Source: Mesaphorura yosii (Eukaryota; Arthropoda; Collembola; Poduromorpha; Tullbergiidae). From it: DNA of 64,000 bases. Below are positions 42,228 through 52,347 of the stretch, piece after piece. The stretch lies in assembly GCA_009869945.1 (NCBI GenBank), contig WIXG01000056.1, positions 62,001-126,000 on the forward strand, given 5' to 3'. A model generated the notes under the pieces. The model did not search any database. It saw only the letters and a list, made by a program, of their open reading frames with translations, and had not been told where the DNA came from. Every line of letters begins with the position of its first letter. The first letter of the stretch is position 1. The translations under genes and the position numbers were made by a program.

Positions 42228-44528
42228 ATGGATGGCGACAAGCCTTTAGTAAAAACCTTACTCACCTCGGCAGTATCCAAAATTCAACAGAAGTATTTCA
42301 ATAACTTCAATTCCAAACGAGTTCAGCATATAGAAGTCGATGGTATTAGTATTATCAGTCAACAGCGAAGCCACGGCGCAGAATTATTATTCCAGCGTAG
42401 AAATGCCAATATCAGGAACAGCTTCACCAGTAGTAGCAGTAACAGTAGTTTCCAGAATTCTACACAACATTTAACAGAAAGACCATCGTTTCAGTTTCAA
42501 CCTCGTACTTTCCCTGACTCAGGCCAGCCAAGGTTTCGTGCAGGAGGTCTCAAGCAACTGCCCGCAAATTGTCGGCAGACTCGAAGTGAAATGTTTTACG
42601 AAGAAATGGGTTATTTTAAACAGCAAAAATTAACCGACTTGACGGATCCGCGCAAGCAAGAAGAAAATATCCGAAGAGTTGCACTCACCTCACGTGCAAT
42701 CCTTCTAATTATCCAGGTAATCAATAATTTAATTATTGCAGACTTCCAACAAACGAACGGTATGCAAAGAGAAGTTTGAGTTTTTGTACTTCACCTCGCA
42801 CTGACAGATATGAAATGAAAAACACATTCAGCGTGTTTGTAATTTTGTACGCTTTGATTTCTTTAGATTCTTTCTGCGGTGCTGATTCCAAGACACGAAA
42901 ATGATGGCTTCAGAACGCCGAAAGATAATCTTGGAGAAGATGGAACTTTTCTGGACCGACTGACCAACTTTACTTTCGCAGGTATGAAATGTCGAATTGT
43001 GTAAATCTGTTCTTTACTCTTGTGATCCTGACCTCATCAATTTTTTCGATTCTGTCCAGGTTTCGTGAATTGGGATGGCGAATATTTTCTGCACATCACG
43101 TCAAATGGCTATACCCACGAAAATACGATTGCATTCTTCCCCTTGTTTCCGGCGTTGGTTGCCTGTCTCACCCGTCCCATACACGCAATACTTTTCCCCA
43201 TCCTCTCCAATCAGTCGATCGCCCAAATAATTGGCTGGAGCGTCAATACATGGTGCTTTACAGAGTCGGCAGTCGCCCTGCTCAAATTGACCAAATTCTT
43301 CGGTCACAGGCTCTACAATCTCGATGGGTTCGTCTTGTTTCTATTCTGCTACAACCCCGCATCAATATTCTTCTCAAGTTATTATTCAGAAAGTATCTTT
43401 GCGTACACAACAATTAATGTGTTGCTTTCATTGTATGAGAAGTAAGTTGAATTCATGGATCCCTGAACTCTGAAGGAAGGCAGAGCAATTTAATTTAACT
43501 TGTTGATTAATGATTACAGGAGCTTAGTAAGGGCAATACAGTTTGCCGCTCTCAGCGCTCTGTGCCGATCAAATGGGCTGCTCAACTTTGGATTTATTGC
43601 TGCGTTTGTCCTGAGGGATTTCTTGGCAATTGAGAGAAAATATTGCATGTACGGCTATCAGAAAATGTTAATATTTCGCCATTACTCCTGGATTCTGCTG
43701 CAATGTGCTCTGGGGTTAGTCCCATTTGCACTTTTTCAAGTAAGCTTTTACCTGGAATTGAATTTTATTTGGAATCTGGGGTGGAACATGAATATTCAAA
43801 CTGGCTTTTTAGGTTTACTGCTCATGGAGATTTTGTGGCTTCAACCAAACTTCCACCGAAGCTTCGAAACTGTGCGATCTCCAAGTGCTGCCTTACATGT
43901 ACATTCAAGCCAAGAACTGGAACGTGGGATTTTTAAGGTAAATCTGGGCATGGCATGGTTTGCCTGACTCTTTAAAACCACAACCACTCTGATCCTCTTA
44001 CAGATACTTTGAGCTGACACAGCTTCCAAATTTCTTGCTGGCTGCTCCCGTGCTGATCATTTTAGGATACGAGTCATACAAAAGAGCGTATTTCTATGTA
44101 AATGACTCAACATGAAGAGCAATTCGAAGGGCAATTTCAGATGTACTCTTTGTCCTTACAGGTGCAATGCGTAGTAAACATCCGGAAGTACGCATGTCTT
44201 CCGGCCTTGGCGTTAAGTATCCATGGACTGTTCCTTACACTTTTCTGTCTATGTTTCATTCACGTTCAGGTTCGTGTTGGATTGTTTTCTGTTGGTTGTC
44301 GGCCCTGACATTGTGAAATGTTTTCATTTCCAGGTGTCAACCCGAATGATCCTCTCCTCGTGTCCATATTTGTATGTGTACATCGCCAAAAGTATGCGGA
44401 CCGAACAGTGTCGGCACCGAGCACGCGAAATTAATTGGCTGCCATATACTTGTGCCATTCACACGTGGTGCTGTACGTACTTCATTGTTGGGACATTGCT
44501 GTTTTCAAGAGGCTACCCGTGGACATAA
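42228..44528 (+). CDS. PIGV: GPI mannosyltransferase 2 (PIG-V) with long N-terminal extension
   Basis: Exons: 42228-42716, 42867-42981, 43060-43441, 43520-43739, 43813-43937, 44004-44097, 44162-44269, 44334-44528. All are in frame, giving 575 residues. PIG-V is the ER-membrane enzyme that adds the second mannose to the GPI anchor precursor, using dolichol-phosphate-mannose. Diagnostic blocks are FVNWDGEYFLHIT with the luminal Asp, [51 protein letters not shown], and the C-terminal SRGYPWT. Multiple hydrophobic segments run from residue 153 to the end. Residues 1 to about 152 precede the first membrane segment (VALTSRAILLIIQ) and are Gln/Ser/Arg-rich. Known family members start almost at that membrane segment, so the extension is unusual. 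It is continuous with the rest of exon 1. An internal start (Met at about 125) cannot be excluded. Confidence 0.92.
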
Positions 44529-44950
44529 ACGCAAGTTATCCTTATCCTTCCATTACTGCCACTACTCAAACACTCTGTGATTTATACCATTGTTGACTGA
44601 TTAAAAGTAATTTTAAGCAAGTGACACAAATCCAACGAATAAAATTAATATTGAATGCTATAATCGCAACATATAATCTCAATGGTCTAAATGTTTTAAG
44701 GCGATGACATTATTGCATAATTATGTAAGCTTGCAACGCATACAGAACCTTTGACTTTGATCCTGACAGTCCAGTTCCACGCTCATGTGCCACGGACAAA
44801 GTTCACAGCAGAAACAACACGTCCCAATCCTGAACTCATGCGAGCTGAAAACAGAGACCCACACACAGAGACCCGGTTAGGACGAACTGGATTTGAAACT
44901 TCTGCCTGCATTTTGTCCGTGTGCACTAATTCCAGTACCGATTGTTAGCA
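44529..44950. other. PIGV-ECHS1 intergenic region
   Basis: PIGV 3' UTR with AATAAA at 44638, then presumed ECHS1 promoter. I see no other element. Confidence 0.5.
44638..44643 (+). terminator. PIGV poly(A) signal
   Basis: AATAAA 110 nt after the stop codon. Confidence 0.55.
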
Positions 44951-46159
44951 ATGGCTGCGGCAACAATTCTGAAGTTCAGACCTCTCCTGAAGCTGAACAG
45001 GAATATTCTTCCAACCGCAAGCAGATTTTATTCCACTGGTAAGTTAATAGCTGAAGCAGTAATGCAGTAAGTCTCTTCATCTGAACAAGCTGGAATACCA
45101 TTACATAATCCGTTTTAATTCACAAGTCGAATAATTTCAGGGAAACAACGTGAATTTGTTCTGACCGAAGTCGTTGGGGAGAAGAAGAATGTCGGCTTAA
45201 TAACATTGAATCGTCCCAAAGCTCTGAATGCACTGAATGATCCTCTGATGCGAGATGTCAGTGATGCTCTGGAGGAGTTCGAAAACAATCCCCAAATCGG
45301 AACTGTGATCATCACGGGAGCTGGTAAAGCATTTGCTGCCGGTGAGTACATGAGCACTTAAATTCATGGTGACACTGGCATGTTTCGATATAATCACTGG
45401 AATGGAATATTATACTATGCAATTAGGTGCGGACATCAAGCAAATGCAAAGTCAGGAATTTGCAGATGTTTATGGAGGTTCTTTCCTAAGTAAATGGAAC
45501 AAGATTGCTGAAGTGAAGAAACCGATAATAGCCGCAGTTAATGGATACGCTGTAAGTCACAGTAATTGCACCAATATTTGGCCTGCCCAAGAAAACTAAT
45601 TATTGTACGTGTATAAATACAGCTGGGTGGTGGCTGTGAAGTTGCGATGATGTGCGACATCATTTATGCAGCTGAAGAAGCCAAATTTGGTCAACCTGAA
45701 ATACTTCTCGGTACAATCCCAGGCGCCGGTGGAACTCAGCGATTAGTGAAAGCAGTTGGTAAATCCCGAGCCATGGAGATTTGCCTGACTGGCTCGCAAT
45801 TCACTGCCAAAGAAGCTGAGCAGATGGGATTAATCAGTAAAGTTGTGCCGCAGGCGCAATTGATGCCAGAGGTGCTTAAGGTCGCGGAGAAGATTTCGTC
45901 GTTGTCGAAGCTCTCAGTAGCAATGTGCAAAGAGGCCATCAACAACTGTAAGTTTAATAGTGGCCAAGAGCAAGCATTAATTTAAGAAGCAGCATTTAAT
46001 AAATTGCATTGCGATTCCGTTTTAGCTTTTGAAATGACGTTGAGGGAAGGACTGCATTTCGAACGTCGCATTTTCCACTCAACGTTTGCAACCAAAGATC
46101 GAGCTGAAGGAATGGCTGCCTTTGTCGAGAAGAGAGCGCCGAATTTCCAAGACAAATAG
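44951..46159 (+). CDS. ECHS1: Mitochondrial short-chain enoyl-CoA hydratase
   Basis: Exons: 44951-45038, 45141-45341, 45427-45551, 45623-45947, 46026-46159, encoding 290 residues, the same length as the human enzyme. It hydrates trans-2-enoyl-CoA to 3-hydroxyacyl-CoA in fatty-acid and valine oxidation. The N terminus (about 29 residues, Arg/Lys-containing and without acids, ending in SRFYST) looks like a matrix-targeting presequence. The crotonase fold shows [11 protein letters not shown], the oxyanion segment KAFAAGADI, and [12 protein letters not shown] with catalytic Glu144. It also shows [19 protein letters not shown] with Glu164. Both Glu residues fall at the same numbers as in mammals. 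The end [11 protein letters not shown] is typical. A poly(A) signal lies at 46322. Confidence 0.96.
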
Positions 46160-46660
46160 ATATTACGGACGAGTAGCAAAAACATGGAGCATGGCGTGAC
46201 TCCATGGCGAATGGCACGTGGATTGGAAGAATTTAGTGAAAACGCGATACAGAGTTCTATTTTTTGAAGATGAGTCATCAATATCGTCAATACGAAGAAT
46301 TTTTCTTGCTATTTGCGGCGAAATAAATTAAAAGATTACACGAACTGTCTTACTGTGTCGCGTAATGAGCCACTGATTAATTGCATGGAATATTTCAGTC
46401 ATCGTCATCATCATGCGAAATTAAGAACAAATAGCTTTCTCTAATCACGAAATAACCTCCGTACTCTGTATCAACATTTAACTCATTTCTACTAACCTTG
46501 ATCTAGCACACCTACTAAACCACGCCTTTAGTAAATGGCAGGCATTTAATTGATATGCACTCCCGCGCTTTGGATTTTCTGTCAATTTTCAACCAGTTGA
46601 TGACTTCAATCGTACTTCGTCAGTCAAATTCCTTGCAGCCTGACTTCAATCAGCCTGAAA
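46160..46660. other. ECHS1-PRXL2B intergenic region
   Basis: About 500 bp: ECHS1 3' UTR (AATAAA at 46322) followed by the presumed promoter of the first PRXL2B copy. Nothing else is recognised. Confidence 0.5.
46322..46327 (+). terminator. ECHS1 poly(A) signal
   Basis: AATAAA about 163 nt after the stop codon. Confidence 0.55.
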
Positions 46661-47348
46661 ATGCTGAATATCAGCAAAATTGCGGAAACGGTCGTCAAAT
46701 CAGCGCGCACAGAGCAAGTTAGCCTTAAGAACAACTTTACGCTGCAAATGGCCAGCTTAACTTTCTCAGTTGCCCTTTCTCGTTACAGGAAATTAAGCTG
46801 GAGAGCCTCTGGGAGGAGAAGACAACCGTGATCATTTTCTTCAGAAGATTTGGCTGTTTTTTTTGCCGTCTCTCCGCGAAGGAGATCTCTCGAATTCAGC
46901 CGATTTTGTCTGCCAACAATGTTCGCCTTGTAGGGGTTGGGTTTGACGAAGATGGAGTGGAGCAGTTCGTACAGGGTAGATATTTCACTGGCGATATTTA
47001 TCTGGATCCACTTAAAGTGACTTACAAAGGCCTTGATTTCAAGCGGCATGGAGTTCTTGGGATGGCGAAGAGAGTTTTGACGAAAACTTTCAAAAAATCG
47101 TATATGAAGGTAGAATTCTATTTCCTGAAACCAGAAACCTTTCAGATCTAAAATTTTGCCTGCAGGTACGCCAAGAAAAAATCGCTTGGAACAGCCAAGG
47201 CGATAAGTTTCAGCAAGGAGGAGTGCTTGTGGTCACGTCAAAGGCACAAGGGTCCCAAGTTCTGTTGGCTTACAAGCAGGACAACCCGGCCGATTATCTT
47301 CCGAATGAGGACATCTTGAACGTGCTGAACCTTCATAAGCATGAATGA
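46661..47348 (+). CDS. PRXL2B-like thioredoxin-fold reductase, copy 1 (Cys form)
   Basis: Exons: 46661-46717, 46789-47109, 47166-47348. The introns are phase 0 and the protein has 186 residues. It belongs to the peroxiredoxin-like 2 (FAM213/SelU) family. The resemblance is closest to PRXL2B, prostamide/prostaglandin F synthase, which reduces prostaglandin H2 or prostamide H2 with a thioredoxin-like motif. The redox motif is FGCFFC (Cys42, Cys45), followed by LVGVGFDEDGVEQF, GDIYLDPLKVTYKGLDF and a QGGVLVV strand. The C terminus retains NEDILNVLNL. Exon 2 is exactly 321 nt, as in the two copies downstream. A poly(A) signal lies at 47446. Substrate is inferred from the family only. Confidence 0.9.
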
Positions 47349-47747
47349 AGCAACAGACGGTCCAGCGTATTTTTTTGCAGTTAAGCATTGCAGTTTTCAA
47401 TTTTTAGGCTTTTGAATGGGCTAGACCTTGATGTCATTATTCAAAAATAAATTAAAACCTCCATACATGTTTGTCGAATTCGTTGTCAAAGTGGAAATTA
47501 GACTAGGAGGGTCAATCTTCAATGACTGAAAATGTTACTACAGAGTTAATTGTTCTTCGTGTCTGATGATAATTATTTCCATCCAATTACGCACCTGCTG
47601 CAGTAATGGCAGAACAAACATTGACATTGTGACCTTGAATGGAATGAAGGTAAAAAGTTGCTCTCATTTTAATCGCTAATGCCACTAGAATATGGAATGG
47701 GTCCAGAGGTTTTAGTTCTTCGTTCAATAAGTCAAAGGGAAGACGGA
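47349..47747. other. Spacer between PRXL2B copies 1 and 2
   Basis: About 400 bp: 3' UTR of copy 1 (AATAAA at 47446) and presumed promoter of copy 2. I noticed no SECIS-like fold here. Confidence 0.5.
47446..47451 (+). terminator. PRXL2B copy 1 poly(A) signal
   Basis: AATAAA about 100 nt after the stop codon. Confidence 0.55.
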
Positions 47748-48475
47748 ATGACTGAAATGGATCCGGTGCTCTGTAAAATCGCTGGAAACGTCATCCGAAA
47801 GGCATCCACAACGGAGGTAAGTAATAAATTAGTAAGCCTGTTCTAGTTCCAGCCAGCAAACTTGAGCAGATTGACCTTGCCCTCTTGCAGGATATCAAAA
47901 TGGAGGCACTTTGGGAGCATCATTCTTGCGTGATCGTCTTCTTCCGTCGTTTCGGATGCGTCTTTTGTCGGCAGTCCGCGAGAGAAATCTGCTCCATTTC
48001 TTCACTGCTGACCGCTCATGGCGTGAAACTTGTGGGCATTGGATTTGACGAGTTTGGAGTTGATGAATTTTTAAAGGAGGGCTACTTTGACGGAGAATTG
48101 TATCTGGACCCACCGAAATCAAATTACAAAGCACTTGGCTTCAGGAGATACGGAATAGCGACAATGTTCGCAAGTTTGCTGAATCGACGGATTCAGGAAA
48201 GCTATTTGAAGGTGAGACATGTCACGTTACGGCAATAAATTGTCTGTCCGTTAGATTACGACAATTTTAAATTTTTTTACATTCAGGTCACCGCGGAGGG
48301 AATGAAAGGCAACCTGCTCTCTGGAGATGCCTTCCAAAATGGCGGAGCACTTGTCGTTTCTTCGAAATCAAGCGGTTGCAAGGTTTTGCTCTCTTTCCGG
48401 CAAGAAAATCCTATCGACTACGTGCCAAACAGCGAAGTGCTTCAGGTTTTGGGAATTCGCGTGACAGAAGTCTAG
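47748..48475 (+). CDS. PRXL2B-like thioredoxin-fold reductase, copy 2 (Cys form)
   Basis: Exons: 47748-47816, 47891-48211 (321 nt), 48287-48475, phase-0 introns. Counting from the second ATG (47757), the protein has 189 residues; the upstream in-frame ATG at 47748 adds three. The motif is FGCVFC (Cys43 and Cys46 in the shorter numbering). Family blocks follow: [64 protein letters not shown] and EVLQVLGI. These are the closest in the cluster to vertebrate PRXL2B. It is expected to be a cytosolic, thiol-dependent reductase of prostaglandin or peroxide-like substrates. It lies head-to-tail between copies 1 and 3, which argues for tandem duplication. A poly(A) signal lies at 48553. Confidence 0.91.
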
Positions 48476-48552
48476 TCTAGACGGTGATTAGAATTTTTTT
48501 ATTTTTCCTCGCGTCGTACAAAAACCATTCTATGCTTCAAGTCAGTACTTTG

Positions 48553-48558
48553 AATAAA
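48553..48558 (+). terminator. PRXL2B copy 2 poly(A) signal
   Basis: AATAAA about 80 nt after the stop codon. Confidence 0.55.
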
Positions 48559-48650
48559 ATGACGCGGTCTCGAATGAACGAAGAACGGAATGAATGCGAA
48601 ATTAGATCGCAAGACTTTCACTTGGTTTTGGCTAATTAATCATGATTAAT

Positions 48651-48672
48651 AGCTTGATAGCTTGATAGCTTG
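48651..48672. repeat. 8-bp tandem repeat (AGCTTGAT)
   Basis: Just under three perfect copies of AGCTTGAT in a row. It is a small local repeat with no evident function. Confidence 0.7.
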
Positions 48673-50600
48673 TTCGCTGTTCACTTTGTTCACAGTTCAC
48701 ACCTTTGGAAATTCGGTTCTAATCTCAGGCAGATCCAGATCACAAGAATTAAGGTCAGAAGCGAAAGTTGAGCTAGGCACTATCAGTATATGCAATGAGC
48801 AATTTCTCCGTGATCTAATTTAGTCCTGCCCGTCTCGCTTGTGTGTGCCTGCTTTCTTTTCCGTACGTCCACTTTAGGAATTTGTGAATGTGAAATCGAT
48901 TAACTCATAAGCTAAAGTATAATGTAGTGTACACTCGCGGACGATAGACTGAGAATGGAACGTGTTTGTTTGCAAATTTCGAGTCTCACGCATTAAGCAT
49001 GCTTTGGTTTTACTTTTTCTCATAATGCCCGGACTTGTAAAGCTTCTTTTTAGCTTTCGCCCAAGTCAAGTTCCAAATTCTTGGCTCCTGGACAGAGTTC
49101 CCAGGTTATATTCATGCTCATATGATTACACCCTCAAACTTTTCGCATGTATGAAACTCTTGACTTGACCAGACACCTTATACAAATCTGGAACTGGAGT
49201 TTGTGTTTCCAGTGCTCGAATGCAAATTCAACAGTTCGTCAGCCCGTGTCCCTCATATTGATTAGGTGTGCCCGTCTTTGTAGTCGTCGGATTGTCCAGT
49301 GCATTGCCCGGTTTGTTCCTTTTGAATGGACAAACGTGCAATTAAAAAGCGAAGTGGGAATCATCGCTCAGTTGTTCAGCAGGAGTGTTTTCGGCTTTCG
49401 CATATAATCTCCAAAGTCCAAACTCAAGCATAAACTCGTTGTTGGCATACACTCCAGCTCGTCCAGAAGACAAAGTGACAGATAAGACACGGTTTGCAAA
49501 GAAAATGATGTCAAATCCAACCTTTTCCATGTTATTCTGCCAAAGTGGTTAAATATTTACGTGCGCAGGACTGTGCACCGTCACCGTCGGTTCAGAGTCG
49601 ATACTTTCAACTCCAATCGTCCTCGCCGTAGAATAAAGCCTCTAGGCTTTTAGCTGAGCAAACAATCTCATTTTTCCATTTTCCATGTAAATTAAGAATA
49701 GACTCAAATTGCACCGTGCATTTACATATCAAAGAAGAATTGACTTGGGTTAATTCGAGTAGTGGACATCGAAAATTCGAAAAGTAATTAAAACATTTCA
49801 TCGGCAATTTGAATTCCTCGTCCTTGAGACTCTTTGTCGATGTGAGTCCAATGGTTCAACATTGTGATGGCTTCATCTTCAACAATTTCGACATTCCAGT
49901 GCCATTTCATCGGGTTCCGGCGACTCGAGGGCGAATAGACTAGCGATGCTCCACATTTGAGCACGCTTCACTCAGTAACACCTGTCGTACAAAGTTCCTG
50001 AAAATAAAGGTATGTTCTTAACTCGGCATGAATTTTTTCATTTGCAGTCGACCATTAGACGTAACGCAACTAGTGAATCTCAAAGCCAAATCTGTCAGTG
50101 GAGATGCGTTCGTGCTTGTCGTCCTTGAAATCACAAAAACTCCAGTTGAAAGTAAAAAAAAAAGCGAGAGTTGAGAGGCAAAGCAATCTCAGTGGGTCGG
50201 TCGGCCGGCTCAGTCGGTCGGTGAGAGATCAGTTGCGCATTTTATTTTTGTTTTTGTTCACGCACGTGTACGTACGGTAGGTAAAAGATTTTATTTGTGC
50301 TTTCGGTGCTTTGAGTGCTTTTGGACCACTATCTAAATGAGGTTTGGAACTGGGACAAGGTAGGCATATCCTTATCCACCTGTTCTATTAATTGTTACGT
50401 AATTTCCACTGACACTGACTTTGACTAGAAGGGAAGGCTTGGTAGTGCATGGTTTTATTAGCAGTTTACTGGAGTTGCATACCAAAGCATGGGGCACTCA
50501 ATCCTGGGCACGCGTGCGCAATTCTGATTAATCTTATCATTGTGCTATAATTAATTGTCCTCGAACTCCAACTGTTTTCTTTTCCCGTAGTTTCACTTGA

Positions 50601-51371
50601 ATGATATTGGTCACCGCGCGTAGGCTTATTACATTACGACGTGCTCAGAACATAGCAATGGAGGCTGCAAAAATCAGTCAAAATATAGTGAAGAAGATTC
50701 CAACAATGGAGGTACGTTCATCCGCTGATCAAATTGGTCTCCTACGAAAGTGACCTGTGCAGAAAGCTCAGATAGCATTGCTTCGATGTTGTAGGCTGTC
50801 AAAATGGAAACATTTTGGGCTGACAACACAGCTGTCATCATCTTCCTCCGCCGATTTGGATGACTATTCTGTCGGCAAGCGGCTATGGAGCTAAGTACTC
50901 TGAAGCCCTTGCTATCCTCTCATGATATTCGTCTCATTGGCATCGGACTTGAAGAACTTGGCGTTGAAGACTTTGTCAAAGGAGAGTATTGGGACGGAGA
51001 ACTTTACGTTGATACCAACAAAGAATCGTTCAAAGCACTTGGATATCGTAGATTTAATATTTGCAGTATTTTGTGCAGTCTTTTCACGAAGAAGGCGAGA
51101 GATGCTATATCGAAGGTAAGGCTCGTCGATGATAATTGCGAACCTAAACACTAAACTCGAGTATTGATTATTTCAGGGAAGAGCAAACAAAGTAAAAGGC
51201 GACATGAAAGGTGACGGACTCCAAAACGGTGGTTTGCTCATTATCAAGAAAGGAGGCTCCGAAGTTTTGCTCTCTTTCAAGCAAGATAATCCAGCCGATC
51301 ACGTTGAGAATACGGAAATACTCAAGGCGCTCAACATTCGTGACCCAGTTACAGTTGCTCCAGTTGATTAG
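50601..51371 (+). CDS. PRXL2B-like selenoprotein (SelU family), copy 3 (Sec form)
   Basis: Exons: 50601-50711 (or from the ATG at 50658), 50795-51115 (321 nt), 51177-51371, phase-0 introns. The frame is interrupted once, by TGA at 50861-50863, in the context RRFG-TGA-LFCRQAA. Copies 1 and 2 have Cys at this position. Read as selenocysteine, the motif is U41-x-x-C44 and the protein has 189 residues from the inner ATG, or 208 from the outer one. All family blocks continue in frame after the TGA: IRLIGIGLEELGVEDFVKG, WDGELYVDTNKESFKALGY, GDGLQNGGLLII and VLLSFKQDNPADHV. There is no other defect. A SECIS-like hairpin lies about 260 nt after the stop. The outer ATG adds an Arg-rich, acid-free segment (MILVTARRLITLRRAQNIA) that could target mitochondria. 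A nonsense-mutated pseudogene is the alternative, but the intact splice sites, frame and SECIS argue against it. Confidence 0.88.
50861..50863 (+). other. In-frame TGA, predicted selenocysteine codon
   Basis: It replaces the first Cys of the C-x-x-C redox motif seen in both neighbouring paralogs. Known SelU-family selenoproteins carry Sec at this same site. Confidence 0.87.
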
Positions 51372-51627
51372 ATTAATTAAGGAAACACAGACTGTTTCCA
51401 CTCGACTCGTGTTCGTGCATAGAATAACGATAACCGTAACCGTAACAAATCGATTCCTTATTGCAATTTAGTACTCAAGAGCCGTGTAATTTTGTAATGT
51501 AATAAGCAAGCCAGAGAGCGAATCGTGTAAAGGCAGCCCGACTTATTATTAATTGCAATTGTGACATTTTCCTTCCCTTCTTTCCTCTATTCTATACCAC
51601 GCTGGTAGGTTGGTTGGTCTTTTCCTG

Positions 51628-51699
51628 GCTTTTAATGATTTTCTTATGGCTAAATTGTTTGTACACATGCAAACGGGCTATTCGAAATGATTACGAAGT
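51628..51699 (+). promoter_or_regulatory. SECIS element (type II form) in the 3' UTR
   Basis: By hand folding, the 5' core ATGA is at 51635-51638 and the 3' core TGAT is at 51688-51691. They give the quartet U.U, G.A, A.G, U.U. Helix II pairs 51640-51643 with 51684-51687, then a 2x2 internal loop, then 51646-51651 with 51676-51681. The unpaired AAA follows at 51652-51654, 13 nt after the core. An extra apical stem, 51657-51661 with 51670-51674 (GTTTG/CAAAC), closes an 8-nt loop, as in type II SECIS. Helix I below the core is short and imperfect. The element lies about 260 nt after the stop and upstream of a poly(A) signal. It would recruit SBP2 and EFSec to recode the UGA. Confidence 0.82.
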
Positions 51700-51860
51700 G
51701 CACCGCATATTCGGAAGGTAAGAAAAGGCTAACCAGCCGGCCAGCGCAGCAGGAAAGGTGAAATGTGTTGGAATGCTGGCTCCTGGCTGACTTTGTTGTG
51801 ACTGTGATCTAACAAAAGTCTTCTATGGTTCTTGTATTGTATTCATATTCATGAAGCAAT

Positions 51861-51866
51861 AATAAA
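51861..51866 (+). terminator. PRXL2B copy 3 poly(A) signal
   Basis: AATAAA about 490 nt after the stop and 160 nt after the SECIS, so the SECIS would be inside the mRNA. Confidence 0.5.
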
Positions 51867-52347
51867 AAAAGAGCATGAATGCGAGCCACGAGCATGTGTG
51901 AACAGTTGACTTGACTTTTATGGTGTCATTTATCAATTTCTCATGTTATCGACTATCGACTTGACTTGTTCAGTGATGTAGTGTTTGTCGGCCCAGTTCC
52001 ATGTTCCAGCCGGCGACGGCGACGACAGGCGTAAACGAGGCAAAATATTTCGCATGCATTGCACACTGGCTCATGTTTCATTTCATTTCATTTTGCAAGT
52101 GAATCTATTGCGAAACGCGAAAACGTCAAACAAGGCTGGGCTGTGCGCATGAATATTTTGCTCTTTAATTTGCACTTTGTTACTTCAGTCAACACAAAGA
52201 TAATAATACACACATAAAGTAAAGTAAGGCAGTTTGGCAGTTTCCGCGTTCAAGTTTCCTAACCAAACAATAACAATGTCTACAATGCTAAGGGTTAAAG
52301 CTCTGTTTACGTTGGCAGTCAGTGCACTTGCAAAAATCGGCACTCGG

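Larger units (their letters stand above)
48476..50600. other. Spacer before PRXL2B copy 3, with unassigned reading patches
   Basis: It begins with the copy 2 3' UTR. On the minus strand between about 49990 and 49342 lie several open patches that read like protein but do not join in one frame. Examples are a TTTTCAG acceptor then NFVRQVLLSEACSNVEHR, a patch with NPMKWHWNVEIVEDE, and one with GFDIIFFANRVLSVTLSSG. I do not recognise a family. They could be exons of a real gene or a decayed one. A possible non-coding leader exon of copy 3 ends at a GTAGGC donor near 50360. Confidence 0.4.
51372..52347. other. 3' region of PRXL2B copy 3 and intergenic space
   Basis: It contains the SECIS-like element (51628-51699) and an AATAAA at 51861, so a 3' UTR of about 500 nt is plausible. 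The remainder reaches the 3' end of the next gene (minus strand). A short TAACCG repeat near 51430 is only three units long. Confidence 0.5.

Noticed and set aside
50861-50863. TGA as an ordinary nonsense mutation making PRXL2B copy 3 a pseudogene
   Set aside because: No other stop, frameshift or broken splice site exists in the gene. The TGA sits exactly at the Sec position of the family, and a SECIS-like fold follows.
51424-51448. Telomere-like TAACCG repeat
   Set aside because: It has only about three units and does not match the arthropod TTAGG telomere repeat.
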